Below, piece by piece: positions 15,703-24,277 of a stretch of DNA of 32,004 bases. The DNA is taken from contig JAJYIU010000033.1 in the NCBI GenBank assembly GCA_021789895.1, positions 1-32,004 on the forward strand. Direction: 5' to 3'. Numbering within the stretch: position 1 is the stretch's first letter; each line of letters starts with the position of its first letter. Position numbers and translations under genes: made by a program. Source of the DNA: Acidobacteriota bacterium. GTDB taxonomy: Bacteria > Acidobacteriota > Terriglobia > Terriglobales > SCQP01. The notes below the pieces were generated by a model. The model saw only the letters and a list, made by a program, of their open reading frames with translations. It was not told the origin of the DNA and searched no databases.

Positions 15703-16200
15703 ATGAAGTGTCCATTCTGCGGGCACCCGGAAGATAAGGTGGTGGATTCGCGCGAGAGCAAGGAGCGCGAGGCCATCCGCCGGCGGCGGGAATGCCTGCA
15801 ATGCCAGCGCCGCTTCACCACTTACGAGCGGATTGACGAGATTCCCTACATGGTGGTGAAAAAAGACGGGCGGCGGGAAAAATTCGACCGCCAGAAAGTG
15901 CTCAACGGGCTGCTGCACGCCGGCGAAAAGCGTCCCATCCCCATCAGTCAGCTCGAAAGCATCGTCAATGAGGTGGAAAGCCTGGTGGTGGATTCGGCCG
16001 AGCGCGAAGTTTCCACCCGCGAAATCGGCCAATTGATCATGCAGCGGCTGCGCACCGCCGATAAGGTCGCCTACGTGCGCTTCGCCTCGGTGTATCTCGA
16101 TTTCAAAGACGTCACCGAATTCATGAACGAGTTGGAAAGCCTGCTGCGGCATCACGATGCGGGTTCCGCGGCCGAGCCGCGCAACGGGCGGCGTTCCTAG
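15703..16200 (+). CDS. nrdR: Transcriptional repressor NrdR
   Basis: Represses ribonucleotide reductase genes according to the dATP/ATP balance. The 165-residue protein has the N-terminal zinc ribbon with Cys3, Cys6, Cys31 and Cys34, the DNA-contacting stretch RRRRECLQCQRRFTTYER (26-43), and an ATP-cone domain (about 49-139) starting MVVKKDGRREKFDR. The C-terminal tail after FKDVTEFMNEL is slightly longer than average. No reductase gene or NrdR box was recognised here, so its targets are elsewhere. It lies between era and glnD on the same strand. Confidence 0.97.
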   Translation: MKCPFCGHPEDKVVDSRESKEREAIRRRRECLQCQRRFTTYERIDEIPYMVVKKDGRREKFDRQKVLNGLLHAGEKRPIPISQLESIVNEVESLVVDSAEREVSTREIGQLIMQRLRTADKVAYVRFASVYLDFKDVTEFMNELESLLRHHDAGSAAEPRNGRRS

Positions 16201-16273
16201 CCCCCATGCCCATGCCTTCACGGCCAGTCCCGCGGCCCGCCGCCGCCCGGCTATCCTCCGCCGGAGGCGGCGC

Positions 16274-18802
16274 ATGAACGAGGCCATCGAGCGGCTGGGG
16301 CTGGAATGGATCGGCGCCCTGCGGCGGCAGGAAGCCGAGTTCTTCGCCGACCCGCACGGCCAGGCCGACGGCCGGCGGCGGGCGGAACTGGTGGACCGCA
16401 TCGTGCGTGAGCTGTTCACCGCCTGCTATGGCGAAACCGATCAGTTGGCGCTGGCGGCGATCGGCGGCTATGGCCGCGGCGAGCTGTTTCCCTGCTCCGA
16501 TATTGACCTGCTGGTGCTCACCGCCGCCCCGCCCGGAACGGCCGAGCGCGAGCGCCTGCGGACGTTTTTGCAGGCGCTCTGGGACGCCAACCTGCGCGTC
16601 AGCCACGGGCTGCGGCTGCCGGCTGAATGCGGCGTCATCCAGCCCGGCAACCTGGAATTCACCATCTCGCTGCTCGATCTGCGCCCGCTCGCCGGCAATG
16701 CCGGCCTCACCGCCGCAGTGCTCAATCTCTATCTGCCGCGCCTCATCCGCCGCCGCCGCCGCCAGTTGCAGAACCATCTGCGCCAATTGATCGCCGACCG
16801 CCACGCGCGCTACGCCGACACCGTCTATCACCTCGAGCCCAATGTGAAGGAATCCCCCGGCGGGCTGCGCGATCTGCAGGCCGCGGGCTGGTGGCGGGCG
16901 CTGGCGGATACCGAGGACAAGCTGCTGCCCCCCGCCGAGCGCTGGCGCGAAGACCGCGAGGAAGCGCACCAGGCGCAGGAGTTCCTGGCGCAGTTGCGCA
17001 CCTTCCTGCATTACGTCCAGGGGCGCGACATCAACCTGCTGCATTACGACTTGCAGGACCGGCTGGCGCGCGAGCTGCGGCCGCAGCACCAGGAGCATAC
17101 CCCGGAGGCGTGGATGCGGGCCTACTTCCGCCACGCGCGCGCGATCTCGCGCCGCCTGCGCCGCACCCTTTACCAGCGCCGCGGCGCCTGGCTGGGACGG
17201 CGGCGTTGGAAGCTGGCCGGCGGCTGGCAGGTGCGCGACGGCGAGCTGCAGTGGCATAACGGCTCTTCGCTGGCGATCGAAGACCTGACCGCCGCGCTGC
17301 TGGCGGCGAGCGAAACCCGCCTGCAGTTGGACCCGGCGGCGGAGCTCGCCATCCGCGGCATGCTGCCCGAGCTGCGCCGCCAGGCCCAGGACGGCGGCCG
17401 CGCCTGGCAGGCATTGCGCCCACTGCTGCTCTCTCCCCACGTCTATCCCGCCCTCTCCGAGCTGCACGAGCTGGGCGTGTTGGGGGCGCTGCTGCCCGAG
17501 TTCAACGCGGTCGAGGGCTGGGTGCAGCGCGACTTCCATCACCGCTACACCGTGGATGAGCATACCCTGCTCACCCTGCGCGCCTTGCGCGAGCTGGATA
17601 GCTCGCGTTCCGAGACCCGCCGCCGGCTTTATGAGCTCTACGCCGAACTCGAGCATCCCGAGCGGCTGATGCTGGCGCTGCTGCTGCACGACCTGGCCAA
17701 GCCGGTTTCCAGCGACCATATCGAGGCCGGCGCGCGCCAGGCCGAGCTGGTCGCCGCCCGCTGGGCGCTGGGCGACGATGCCGCCGCCGATATCGTCTTC
17801 CTCGTCCGCCAGCATCTGCGCATGTCGCAGGCGCTGCGCCGCGATATTTTCGATCCGGAAAACATCCGCAGCCTGGCCGAAGCGGTGGGCAACGACGAGC
17901 GGCTGAAGATGCTGACGCTGATGACCTGGGCGGATATACACTCCGTCCATCCCGAGGCAATGACCGCCTGGAAGGAAGAAAACCTCTGGCAGCTTTACGT
18001 CGAGACCTACAATCGCCTTGCCCATGCCGCCGACCAGGACCGCATCGGCGGGGCGGCCGAAGCCGGGGTGGCGGCGGCGGTGCGGGAACGGCTGCCGGCG
18101 GAGCGCCGCCCGCCGCTCGCCCAGGTGGCGGAATTTTTCGACGGCCTCCCGCGGCGCTACCTGGCGGCGCATCCGCCGGCGGAAATGGCCGCCCATTTCG
18201 AGCTCGCCCGCGGCGCCGGCCCGGCTCCCGGAGTCGCGCTGCGCGAGCTCAATGCCGGCTACGAGCTGACCGTCATCATGCCCGACCGCCCCGGCATCTT
18301 CGCCACCATCGCCGGCGAGCTGGCCGTGCACGGCGCCAATATCGTCAAGGCCGAAGCCTTCGCCAACCGCGCCGGGCGGGTGGTGGATCGCTTCCGCTTC
18401 AGCGATCCGGGCCGCTCGCTGGCGCTAAACCCGGGCGAGCTCGAGCGGCTGCGCGCCGCGCTCGTCGCCAAGCTGCGCCAGCCGGACGATTGGGAACGGC
18501 TGCAGGCGCCATCGCTGAAATGGTTCACCCGCCGCGCCGGCCCCACCGTCGCGCCGCGAGTCCGCCTGGAGCCGACCGCCGATGGCCGCCGCACCCTGCT
18601 CGAAATCGTCGCCCGCGACCGCCCCGGCCTGCTCTTCGATATCAGCCGCGTGCTCGCCCGCCTCGGCTGCGACATCGGCCTGGCGCTGATTGATACCGAA
18701 TCCACCCGCGCGATTGACGTCTTTTATCTCACCCACGCCGGCGGCCCGCTCGCGCCCGAGCTGCAGCAGAAGCTCAAAGCGGCGCTGAAGCCGGTGCTCT
18801 AG
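16274..18802 (+). CDS. glnD: Bifunctional PII uridylyltransferase/uridylyl-removing enzyme
   Basis: Senses glutamine and attaches UMP to, or removes it from, PII signalling protein, controlling nitrogen assimilation. The 842-residue protein has the nucleotidyltransferase motif GGYGRGELFPCSDIDLL (64-80), the central helical domain with NVKESPGGLRDLQ (about 191-203), an HD hydrolase domain (HHRYTVDEH near 422-430, HDLAKP near 473-478) and two C-terminal ACT domains that bind glutamine (ELTVIMPDRPGIF near 662, LLEIVARDRPGLLF near 775). All expected domains are present, so both activities are likely. Start ATG 16274 has GGAGG six bases upstream, preferred over an extension into nrdR. No glnB or glnA lies nearby. 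Confidence 0.95.
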   Translation: MNEAIERLGLEWIGALRRQEAEFFADPHGQADGRRRAELVDRIVRELFTACYGETDQLALAAIGGYGRGELFPCSDIDLLVLTAAPPGTAERERLRTFLQALWDANLRVSHGLRLPAECGVIQPGNLEFTISLLDLRPLAGNAGLTAAVLNLYLPRLIRRRRRQLQNHLRQLIADRHARYADTVYHLEPNVKESPGGLRDLQAAGWWRALADTEDKLLPPAERWREDREEAHQAQEFLAQLRTFLHYVQGRDINLLHYDLQDRLARELRPQHQEHTPEAWMRAYFRHARAISRRLRRTLYQRRGAWLGRRRWKLAGGWQVRDGELQWHNGSSLAIEDLTAALLAASETRLQLDPAAELAIRGMLPELRRQAQDGGRAWQALRPLLLSPHVYPALSELHELGVLGALLPEFNAVEGWVQRDFHHRYTVDEHTLLTLRALRELDSSRSETRRRLYELYAELEHPERLMLALLLHDLAKPVSSDHIEAGARQAELVAARWALGDDAAADIVFLVRQHLRMSQALRRDIFDPENIRSLAEAVGNDERLKMLTLMTWADIHSVHPEAMTAWKEENLWQLYVETYNRLAHAADQDRIGGAAEAGVAAAVRERLPAERRPPLAQVAEFFDGLPRRYLAAHPPAEMAAHFELARGAGPAPGVALRELNAGYELTVIMPDRPGIFATIAGELAVHGANIVKAEAFANRAGRVVDRFRFSDPGRSLALNPGELERLRAALVAKLRQPDDWERLQAPSLKWFTRRAGPTVAPRVRLEPTADGRRTLLEIVARDRPGLLFDISRVLARLGCDIGLALIDTESTRAIDVFYLTHAGGPLAPELQQKLKAALKPVL

Positions 18803-18851
18803 TTCGTCTCTGAGCAATATGATCGGTAAGGTATAACGTCCAATGCTGTAA

Positions 18852-19275
18852 TCGTTTCGAGCCGCGCTACCACGCACTGGGGCAAAACGGCGGCGGTTCC
18901 CGAATCTGAAGCCAACCACCCGGGCAATTTCGCTGCGCCTACCCTTGCCGCTCCTGGAGCGGATCAAGATCGAAGCCAACAAGCGCGACGTACCCTATCA
19001 ATCCCTGATCAAAACCAGGCTGGGCGAAGAGATAAGCGTCGCATAGCTTCGTTGGTTCGTCGCTCGGCAATCCTCATGTACGTCCATGTACACTGCGGTT
19101 GCCTCGCGCCTCCCGCCTCGCTCTGCTCGCTTCTCCCTTCGCCTTGATGTTACTGAATCGCGGAGGGTCGGGACCTGACAGGAAACCCCGACCTTCCCAC
19201 TCGACCTCAGCGTTCTTAACTCCCATCGGTGGACTCGTGGGCCGCCGCTACTGGCTGGCGGAGAAAGTGAAATAA
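18852..19275 (+). pseudogene. CopG/BrnA-type antitoxin remnant split by the repeat
   Basis: From about 18883 the frame reads RRRFPNLKP, then SLRLPLPLLERIKIEANKRD and VPYQSLIKT (to 19016), the ribbon-helix-helix signature of a CopG-family antitoxin. The expected ending WLAEKVK plus stop is found only at 19252-19275, after the 232-bp repeat. Read straight through, the frame hits TAG at 19062. At the N-terminal side the frame has a stop at 18849 and no start codon; a HWGK-like piece in another frame near 18877 suggests an additional frameshift. No toxin gene was recognised in the 80 bp to glnD. The gene is therefore dead, and the insertion is best explained by movement of the repeat. Confidence 0.75.
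19019..19250 (+). repeat. Dispersed repeat, copy B (complete, 232 bp)
   Basis: The only complete copy. Its left 123 bases match 31882-32004 with one mismatch, and its right 115 bases match 1-115 at about 94 percent. Hairpins are CGAAG(A)/GCTTCG-type in the left part (a perfect CGAAGC/GCTTCG in copy C at 31888-31893 and 31909-31914) and GGTCGGG/CCCGACC (19166-19172, 19187-19193). It holds a doubled CATGTAC. There are no terminal inverted repeats and no transposase. It interrupts the antitoxin reading frame, placing its boundaries close to 19017 and 19251. Confidence 0.9.
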
Positions 19276-19310
19276 GGCATTGCGCCTGAGCCTGAGCGGC
19301 GGCTGTGCGC

Positions 19311-19898
19311 CTATGGCCGCTGGTAACGGCCGGTCAGTTGCGCCCGCGCCATCACGTGCCCCTGCCAGCGGGCGCGCACGGCTTCAAAATCCAGCCCGGG
19401 GCGGAGCGCCGGCGCCGCGTCGAGCGCCAGCAGCGTGAGTACGTAGCGATGCGCCTCACCGCGCGGCGGACACGGCCCGCCGTAGCCCAGGCCGCCAAAA
19501 TCGTTCCTTCCCTGATTGCCAAAACCGGGCGCGCGCGGCCCGGGCGGCAGGCCGGCCGGCAGCCGGCGCGTCGCCGCCGGTATCGAGTACAGCAGCCAGT
19601 GGGTGAATACTCCACCGGGCGCGTCGGGATCGCGCAAGCTCACCACCCAGCTCTTCACCCCGGGCGGCGCGCCGCCCCATGCGATTGCCGGCGAGCGGTT
19701 GGCCCCGTCGCAGGTGAGCGCGGCGGGCAGCCGGGCGGCGGCGAAAGCGGATGCGCTCAGGCGCAGAACCGCTTCGGCCCCCGCCCGGCCGTGATGATGT
19801 TCGGCTCGGCAATTTGGCAAACCCGCCAGCGCCAACAATAAAATCAATGCCGGCAGCCGGGTCCTTTTATGATCCACACAAGCCGCCTCTGCCAGCAT
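19311..19898 (-). CDS. Exported PEBP-family protein (YbhB/YbcL type)
   Basis: A 195-residue phosphatidylethanolamine-binding-protein homologue. A signal-like segment (LPALILLLALAGLPNC) precedes the domain. Ligand-site motifs are DPDAP, then THWLLY, then GRNDFGGLGYGGPCPP with HRY, the usual bacterial PEBP order. This family binds anionic ligands such as phosphorylated groups; the bacterial role is mostly unknown. The Cys in LPNC is not a good lipobox. A start at GTG 19877 with AGGCGG upstream is a serious alternative to ATG 19898. It is transcribed toward the disrupted antitoxin. Confidence 0.88.
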   Translation of the reverse strand: MLAEAACVDHKRTRLPALILLLALAGLPNCRAEHHHGRAGAEAVLRLSASAFAAARLPAALTCDGANRSPAIAWGGAPPGVKSWVVSLRDPDAPGGVFTHWLLYSIPAATRRLPAGLPPGPRAPGFGNQGRNDFGGLGYGGPCPPRGEAHRYVLTLLALDAAPALRPGLDFEAVRARWQGHVMARAQLTGRYQRP

Positions 19899-20051
19899 GA
19901 TACTGCTACTACACCCTGTTATGCACACTCGGCCGGCGGCTACCCGAAAGTTGGATTTATGGCGGCATTCCATGGGTTGTCAGCAGTGGAATCGGCGCCA
20001 CCGATGCCTTTTCAATTGCCCGCATCAACAGCAGAGGTGTAAAGTGCCACC

Positions 20052-20476
20052 ATGAAATCCATCCCAAAATGGAAATTCCTGATTACTTGGATTGGGTTCA
20101 TTTTAGCCGCTGCCGGCATGGCCCAAAAATCAGCCAAGCCAGGCAGTTTTAAAACACGCGACGCCAAGGCCAAAACGCAAACCGATTTAAATATTTGCGC
20201 TGATCAAAGCGCAAAATATTGAAGCATTTGTTGGCTATCGCCAGACGGCATCCTCAAGCCGCGGCCAAAATCAAGTTGGAAGAAAAAGCATGGCGGGCCG
20301 ATCGCAAAGCTTACCTGAATGCTTTCTATCCGGCAAAAGATCAACAGGCAATTTATGGAACGATGTATCCTATGCAGGCCGATTGGCTTTATGCCAATTT
20401 AACCCGAATGCATGTTCAAGATTTGCAGACTATGTTGAGCCAATATGAATTTATGCGGGGAGTTAACTGGAAATGA
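20052..20476 (+). pseudogene. Frameshifted LprI/DUF1311-type secreted protein gene
   Basis: Two pieces together form one LprI-like protein. The first (20052-20222, 56 residues) has a signal peptide (KFLITWIGFILAAAGMA) and the domain opening TDLNICADQSAKY. The second, in another frame (20219-20476, 85 residues from TTG), continues KHLLAIARR, EEKAWRADRKAYLNAFY and ADWLYANLTRMHVQDLQTML, matching the rest of the DUF1311 pattern in which a Trp and a Tyr helix are conserved. The break is at an AAAATATT run near 20213-20220. This may be a real mutation, a sequencing error, or programmed -1 slippage; the TTGA overlap would also allow re-initiation. It overlaps the next gene by 4 nt. LprI proteins are linked to lysozyme inhibition in some species. 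Confidence 0.65.
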
Positions 20477-21267
20477 ACAAATCATATTGCCGCACAGGCA
20501 GCATCCTGAAATTCCTCATGGGCTGGATTCCAATCGCAATATCACTTCTTCCGGCAGTTGGAGGCGCAGCGAATACACCGCGAAAGCCAATCGCCGCCGG
20601 GCACAATCGCGCTAAGCCCTCGACCCAACAAGATTTCGGTCCCGCGGGCCCATTTCTATTTGGCCGCAATGCCGTACATCCGATTTACATGGATTGGATC
20701 AAGATACGGCCGCGAATAAAGTCGCCGGACGGAAAGTTTGAAATTACCGTGACCGGCCCGAAAGAATCGTTAAGGGCCTGGGTCACGGTTAAGTCTTTGA
20801 CACCCCCCTATCTGTCCCTCCGTGTATTGTCCATTCAACGGGACGTAACCGTGCTTTGGCGGCCCGACTCTAAAGCCTTTGCCCTTACGGACGACCGCTA
20901 TGCCAACCTTTCCTACGCACGGGTTTATGGGGTTTATTTCGCAAAATGCACCAACATCGGCACGTGCTTGGCTCTTCGCGTTACCGACCTGACCCCGGTT
21001 GTCCGGAAGGTCTTTGAAGCCAGCCTGCAAAAATATTACTTTCCAAACCCGTATGAAATTCTCTTATTCTATGCAAAAATTCTTCGCTGGATTCGGAAGG
21101 ACCGGCTTTTGGTCGGCGTCAGCGCCATGGTAACCAATCCGCGCCACATCAGCGGTGAAAATGAATGGAACATGGCCTATATCGTTGATGTCGCGCATAA
21201 GTCAGTTCTACGCGAAATCAAAGAATCCCAATTGCTGTCAAAGTATGGAATCAAGATCGCCCGATAA
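20473..21267 (+). CDS. Unknown exported protein
   Basis: A 264-residue protein with a signal peptide (hydrophobic from about 11 to 31, cleavage near GGAAN). The body includes SPDGKFEITVTGPKESLRAWV (about 84-104) and VLWRPDSKAFALTDDRYANL, reminiscent of propeller-like 'SPDG.. W.PDS..' strands, and a late segment NEWNMAYIVDVAHKSVL. There are two cysteines in KCTNIGTC. I do not recognise the family. The ATG overlaps the stop of the LprI-type gene (ATGA), so the two are probably co-translated and may function together outside the cytoplasm. Base composition is clearly richer in A and T than glnD or hisS, consistent with acquisition. Confidence 0.7.
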   Translation: MNKSYCRTGSILKFLMGWIPIAISLLPAVGGAANTPRKPIAAGHNRAKPSTQQDFGPAGPFLFGRNAVHPIYMDWIKIRPRIKSPDGKFEITVTGPKESLRAWVTVKSLTPPYLSLRVLSIQRDVTVLWRPDSKAFALTDDRYANLSYARVYGVYFAKCTNIGTCLALRVTDLTPVVRKVFEASLQKYYFPNPYEILLFYAKILRWIRKDRLLVGVSAMVTNPRHISGENEWNMAYIVDVAHKSVLREIKESQLLSKYGIKIAR

Positions 21268-21311
21268 TAATCTGGAGTGACGATCATAACGGCGACCCAT
21301 AGTGCAACAGA

Positions 21312-22469
21312 TCATCTAACTTTCCCCTGTCCTTTTTCCGCCTCGCCGCCGGCGGCCAGCCGGGCGAGCGACCATTCCGCCTGCTCGCGCACGACTGCGT
21401 CGGCATGCCCCGCCAGCCGCTCCAGCGCCGGGCGGAAGCGCTCGAGCCGGCTGTTGCCCATCGCCAGCGCCAGGTTGCGCAGCCAGCCGGTGTATTTTGC
21501 GCGCTTCATCGCCGAGCCGCGGAACCGCCGCCGGTAATCTTCCTCGCTCATGCCGGCCAGCCCTTCCAGTTCGGGATCCACCAGCCCCGGGCGGGGCTGG
21601 AACTCCGGCCGCAGCGTGACCGGCGCCTTGCGGTTCCAGGGACAGACGTCCTGGCAGATGTCGCAGCCGAAGATCTGCTTGCCCATCGCCGCGCGCAGCG
21701 GCTCGGGAATGGGGCCGCGGTGCTCGATGTTGAGGTAGGCCAGGCAGCGGCCGGCGTCCATCTGGTAAGGCGGATCGAGCGCCTGGGTGGGGCAGGCCTC
21801 GATGCAGCGCCGGCAGGAGCCGCAGCGGTCGGGCAGCGGCGAATCGGCGGCGATTTCAAACGAGCAGATGAGCGCGCCGAGAAAAAAATACGAGCCCAGG
21901 CGGGGGTGAATCAGGCAGGTATTCTTCGCCTGCCAGCCCAGGCCGGCGCGGCGGGCGTACACCCGCTCGACCAGCGGGCCGGTATCCACATAGACCCGGA
22001 ACTGGTCTTCCTCGCAGCCGTCTTTGCTCCCGCCGCCGGCGGCGCGCATCGCCTCCGCCAGCCGCTCCAGCCGCGACTGCAGCGCCTGGTGATAATCGTC
22101 GCCCCAGGCATAGCGCGAAATCCATCCCCGGCCGGGATCGGTGCGCTCGATCGAGCGCGGCTGCGCAGTGTGGTAGAGCTGGCCGCAGCAAACAATGGAG
22201 CGCGCCCAGGGAAAGACGCGGCGTATATCCTCGCGGGCGTAGCCGGCAGGCTCGCCTGCGGCCGCGGGGGCGGGGCGGGCGAGATAGCTCATGCCGGCGG
22301 AGCGTCCGGCGGCCAGCCATTCGGCAAAGCGGCCCAGCTCGGGCCAGGCCTCGGCCGCCGCCACCCCGGCCAGCTCGAAGCCCAGCGCCGCCGACCTCGC
22401 CAGCGCGAACTCGCGCCAGGCCGCCGGCGTCCGCGGCGCGGCGCTGTCTTCGCTGGCGCTCATTGCCAT
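21312..22469 (-). CDS. queG: Epoxyqueuosine reductase QueG
   Basis: Cobalamin-dependent iron-sulphur enzyme that reduces epoxyqueuosine to queuosine in tRNA, the last step of the pathway. From ATG 22469 it is 385 residues. Features are the conserved VDTGPLVER with the proposed catalytic Asp (about 162), GWQAKNTCLIHPRLGS, then two 4Fe-4S cluster motifs: CGSCRRCIEACP (216-227) and CDICQDVCPWN (269-279). The tail has the HEAT-like helices typical of QueG (SRLERFRPALERL). Start alternatives are 22463 and 22484. Other queuosine genes are not in the window. It is convergent with the unknown exported gene. Confidence 0.94.
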   Translation of the reverse strand: MAMSASEDSAAPRTPAAWREFALARSAALGFELAGVAAAEAWPELGRFAEWLAAGRSAGMSYLARPAPAAAGEPAGYAREDIRRVFPWARSIVCCGQLYHTAQPRSIERTDPGRGWISRYAWGDDYHQALQSRLERLAEAMRAAGGGSKDGCEEDQFRVYVDTGPLVERVYARRAGLGWQAKNTCLIHPRLGSYFFLGALICSFEIAADSPLPDRCGSCRRCIEACPTQALDPPYQMDAGRCLAYLNIEHRGPIPEPLRAAMGKQIFGCDICQDVCPWNRKAPVTLRPEFQPRPGLVDPELEGLAGMSEEDYRRRFRGSAMKRAKYTGWLRNLALAMGNSRLERFRPALERLAGHADAVVREQAEWSLARLAAGGEAEKGQGKVR

Positions 22470-22679
22470 CGCGTTCGTCCCCATCCAAATCAAAGCGGGG
22501 TGCAGATATGCGCGACATCCCACTCAATTTTATTCTTGTGCCTGGGAGGAATGCAGCGCATCATAGCCGTATTTTCCAGCGCCGGCACGCTCGTTCGCGT
22601 GGACGCGCAACCGCCCGATTCACACGCACCGCAGCCGACCCAATGCATGATTTGAGTATGCTACCTATGATAATATGCT

Positions 22680-23552
22680 TTGGTGCAAAATCGAATTATT
22701 ATATTTTGGCGAAGGATTGTTTGGTGGCTAATAAATATTAGCCCTTGCCACAATGTTACGATAGATACCGCCAATGGCGTTTTGACAGTGAGCAATAAGG
22801 ACTGGCTTATCGGCAAGTACCTCTATATAAAACGTGCACATGAAATGGAAGCTATTCAGAATGTGCCCAACCTCTTAAAAGAACGCGGCAAATTGGCGGA
22901 TCCCGGCAGGCAGACCGTTCTCAACGTTGGTGCAAACATTGGCATGACTTGCATTGCGTTGCTTAAAAACGGCGCATTTGAACGCGCCATAGCATTGGAA
23001 CCTTTTCCGCCGTCTTTCCGGCTGCTCGAACAAAACATCCGCCAAAATGGAATGAGCGGCAGAATCCAGGCATTTCCGCTGGCGCTCTCCTCGTCGCGCA
23101 TGGAATTGGAGTTCGAAATTAACCCCTACAATTCAGGCGATAATCGGGTTCGTACAACAACCTCAACTGGATTTTATCGTGAAGAGAGGCGCGAAATCAT
23201 CAAAGTTCCTGCGGATACGCTAGATCATTTAGCTTATGAGTCACAACCCTCGCTTTTCGGCAGGGTGGCCCTTATCTGGGTTGATATTCAAGGCCATGAA
23301 GGCCACTTTTTTGATGGCGGGCGAAATTTTATAAGGAGTGGAATACCAGTAGTAAGTGAGTTCTGGCCTTATGGCATAAGTCGATCCGGAATTGACCCAC
23401 ACACCTATTGCCGCATCGTCTGTAATATCTTTAGTTATTTCCAGGTGCTGGGCGAAGGACGCAGGAATATTCGGCCGATTCAAGAAATCGAAGGGTTGTT
23501 TGAAAGATTCGCCGGGCCAAGGCAAGCATGTCTGCTGTTATTCGACCACTGA
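22680..23552 (+). CDS. FkbM-family SAM-dependent methyltransferase
   Basis: A 290-residue methyltransferase of the FkbM type, which usually methylates sugar or polyketide hydroxyls. The SAM-binding motif is NVGANIG (82-88), followed by ALEPFPPSF (105-113) and the family acidic motif VDIQGHEG near residue 200. An N-terminal Trp/Ile-rich segment (7-20) may associate with membrane. The start is a TTG at 22680 or GTG at 22683; neither has a good ribosome binding site, so the N-terminus is uncertain. The gene stands alone, richer in A and T than both neighbours, suggesting transfer. The substrate cannot be inferred since no glycan cluster surrounds it. Confidence 0.85.
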   Translation: MVQNRIIIFWRRIVWWLINISPCHNVTIDTANGVLTVSNKDWLIGKYLYIKRAHEMEAIQNVPNLLKERGKLADPGRQTVLNVGANIGMTCIALLKNGAFERAIALEPFPPSFRLLEQNIRQNGMSGRIQAFPLALSSSRMELEFEINPYNSGDNRVRTTTSTGFYREERREIIKVPADTLDHLAYESQPSLFGRVALIWVDIQGHEGHFFDGGRNFIRSGIPVVSEFWPYGISRSGIDPHTYCRIVCNIFSYFQVLGEGRRNIRPIQEIEGLFERFAGPRQACLLLFDH

Positions 23553-23759
23553 ACCAAGCATTCTATACGGTTTTCGTTGGCCGACGTTAACCGAAAGCAG
23601 CTCCATCGCCGCGATACGAGTGTCCGGCATTTTCAGCCAAATGTTGCGGTGGTTTTCTCGTACCAGTTGAAGTTAAAATTCGGGCCGTGCCGCCCTTCCC
23701 CGCCTCCGGTTTTGATAGTCTGAAGAATTAGAAATTCCGCGCCCCGCGCGCCGGCCGCC

Positions 23760-24272
23760 ATGCTGAAGAGCTATCGCCATCACCATCCCCGCATCGCCGC
23801 CTCCGCCTTTATCGAGGAGAGCGCGCAGGTGATCGGCGACGTGGTCGTGGGCGAAGACGCCAGCATCTGGTTCCTGGCGGTAGTGCGCGGCGACGTGCAC
23901 TCCATCCGCATTGGGCGGGCGACCAACATCCAGGATGGCTGCGTGCTGCACGTCCAGAATGGAGAATTCCCGCTCGAACTGGGCGAGCGCATCACCGTCG
24001 GCCACGGCGTCATCCTGCACGGCTGCCGCATCGAAGACGATTGCCTGATCGGCATGGGCGCGCGCGTGCTCAACGGCGCCAGCATCGGGCGCGGCTCGAT
24101 CGTGGCCGCCGGCGCGCTGGTGCCGGAAGGGCTGGCGGTGCCGCCCGGCTCGATGTGCATGGGCCTGCCGGCGCGGGTGGCGCGCCCGCTGCGGCCCGAG
24201 GAAACCGAGCTCATCCGCCGCTCGGCCGCGCATTACGTGGGCTACAAGAACGAATACCGCAATCAACGCTGA
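23760..24272 (+). CDS. Gamma-carbonic-anhydrase-like hexapeptide-repeat protein
   Basis: A 170-residue left-handed beta-helix protein of the YrdA/PaaY/gamma-carbonic anhydrase group. The hexapeptide repeats run from about residue 18 to 135. The three zinc ligands are present: His64 in CVLHV, and His82 and His87 in VGHGVILHGC; the RGD (43-45) that helps trimer contacts is also present. The proton-shuttle loop of the archaeal Cam enzyme is absent, as in most of this short subgroup, so CO2 hydration is possible but not assured. It ends five bases before hisS and probably shares its transcript. Confidence 0.93.
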   Translation: MLKSYRHHHPRIAASAFIEESAQVIGDVVVGEDASIWFLAVVRGDVHSIRIGRATNIQDGCVLHVQNGEFPLELGERITVGHGVILHGCRIEDDCLIGMGARVLNGASIGRGSIVAAGALVPEGLAVPPGSMCMGLPARVARPLRPEETELIRRSAAHYVGYKNEYRNQR

Positions 24273-24277
24273 CGCCG

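Noticed and set aside
16121-18331. Very long open frame on the minus strand opposite glnD
   Set aside because: The plus strand carries the complete GlnD domain set; the antisense reading is low-complexity and Gln/Arg/Ala-rich, an effect of GC-rich codon positions.
19077-19180. Short ORF within the repeat starting MYVHVYTAVASR
   Set aside because: It is not maintained in copy D, and in copies B and C it has no ribosome binding site; it looks like incidental open frame.
24041-24277. Upstream in-frame extension of hisS
   Set aside because: It overlaps the carbonic-anhydrase-like gene in another frame; HisRS homologues begin near LVKGMRD, matching ATG 24278.
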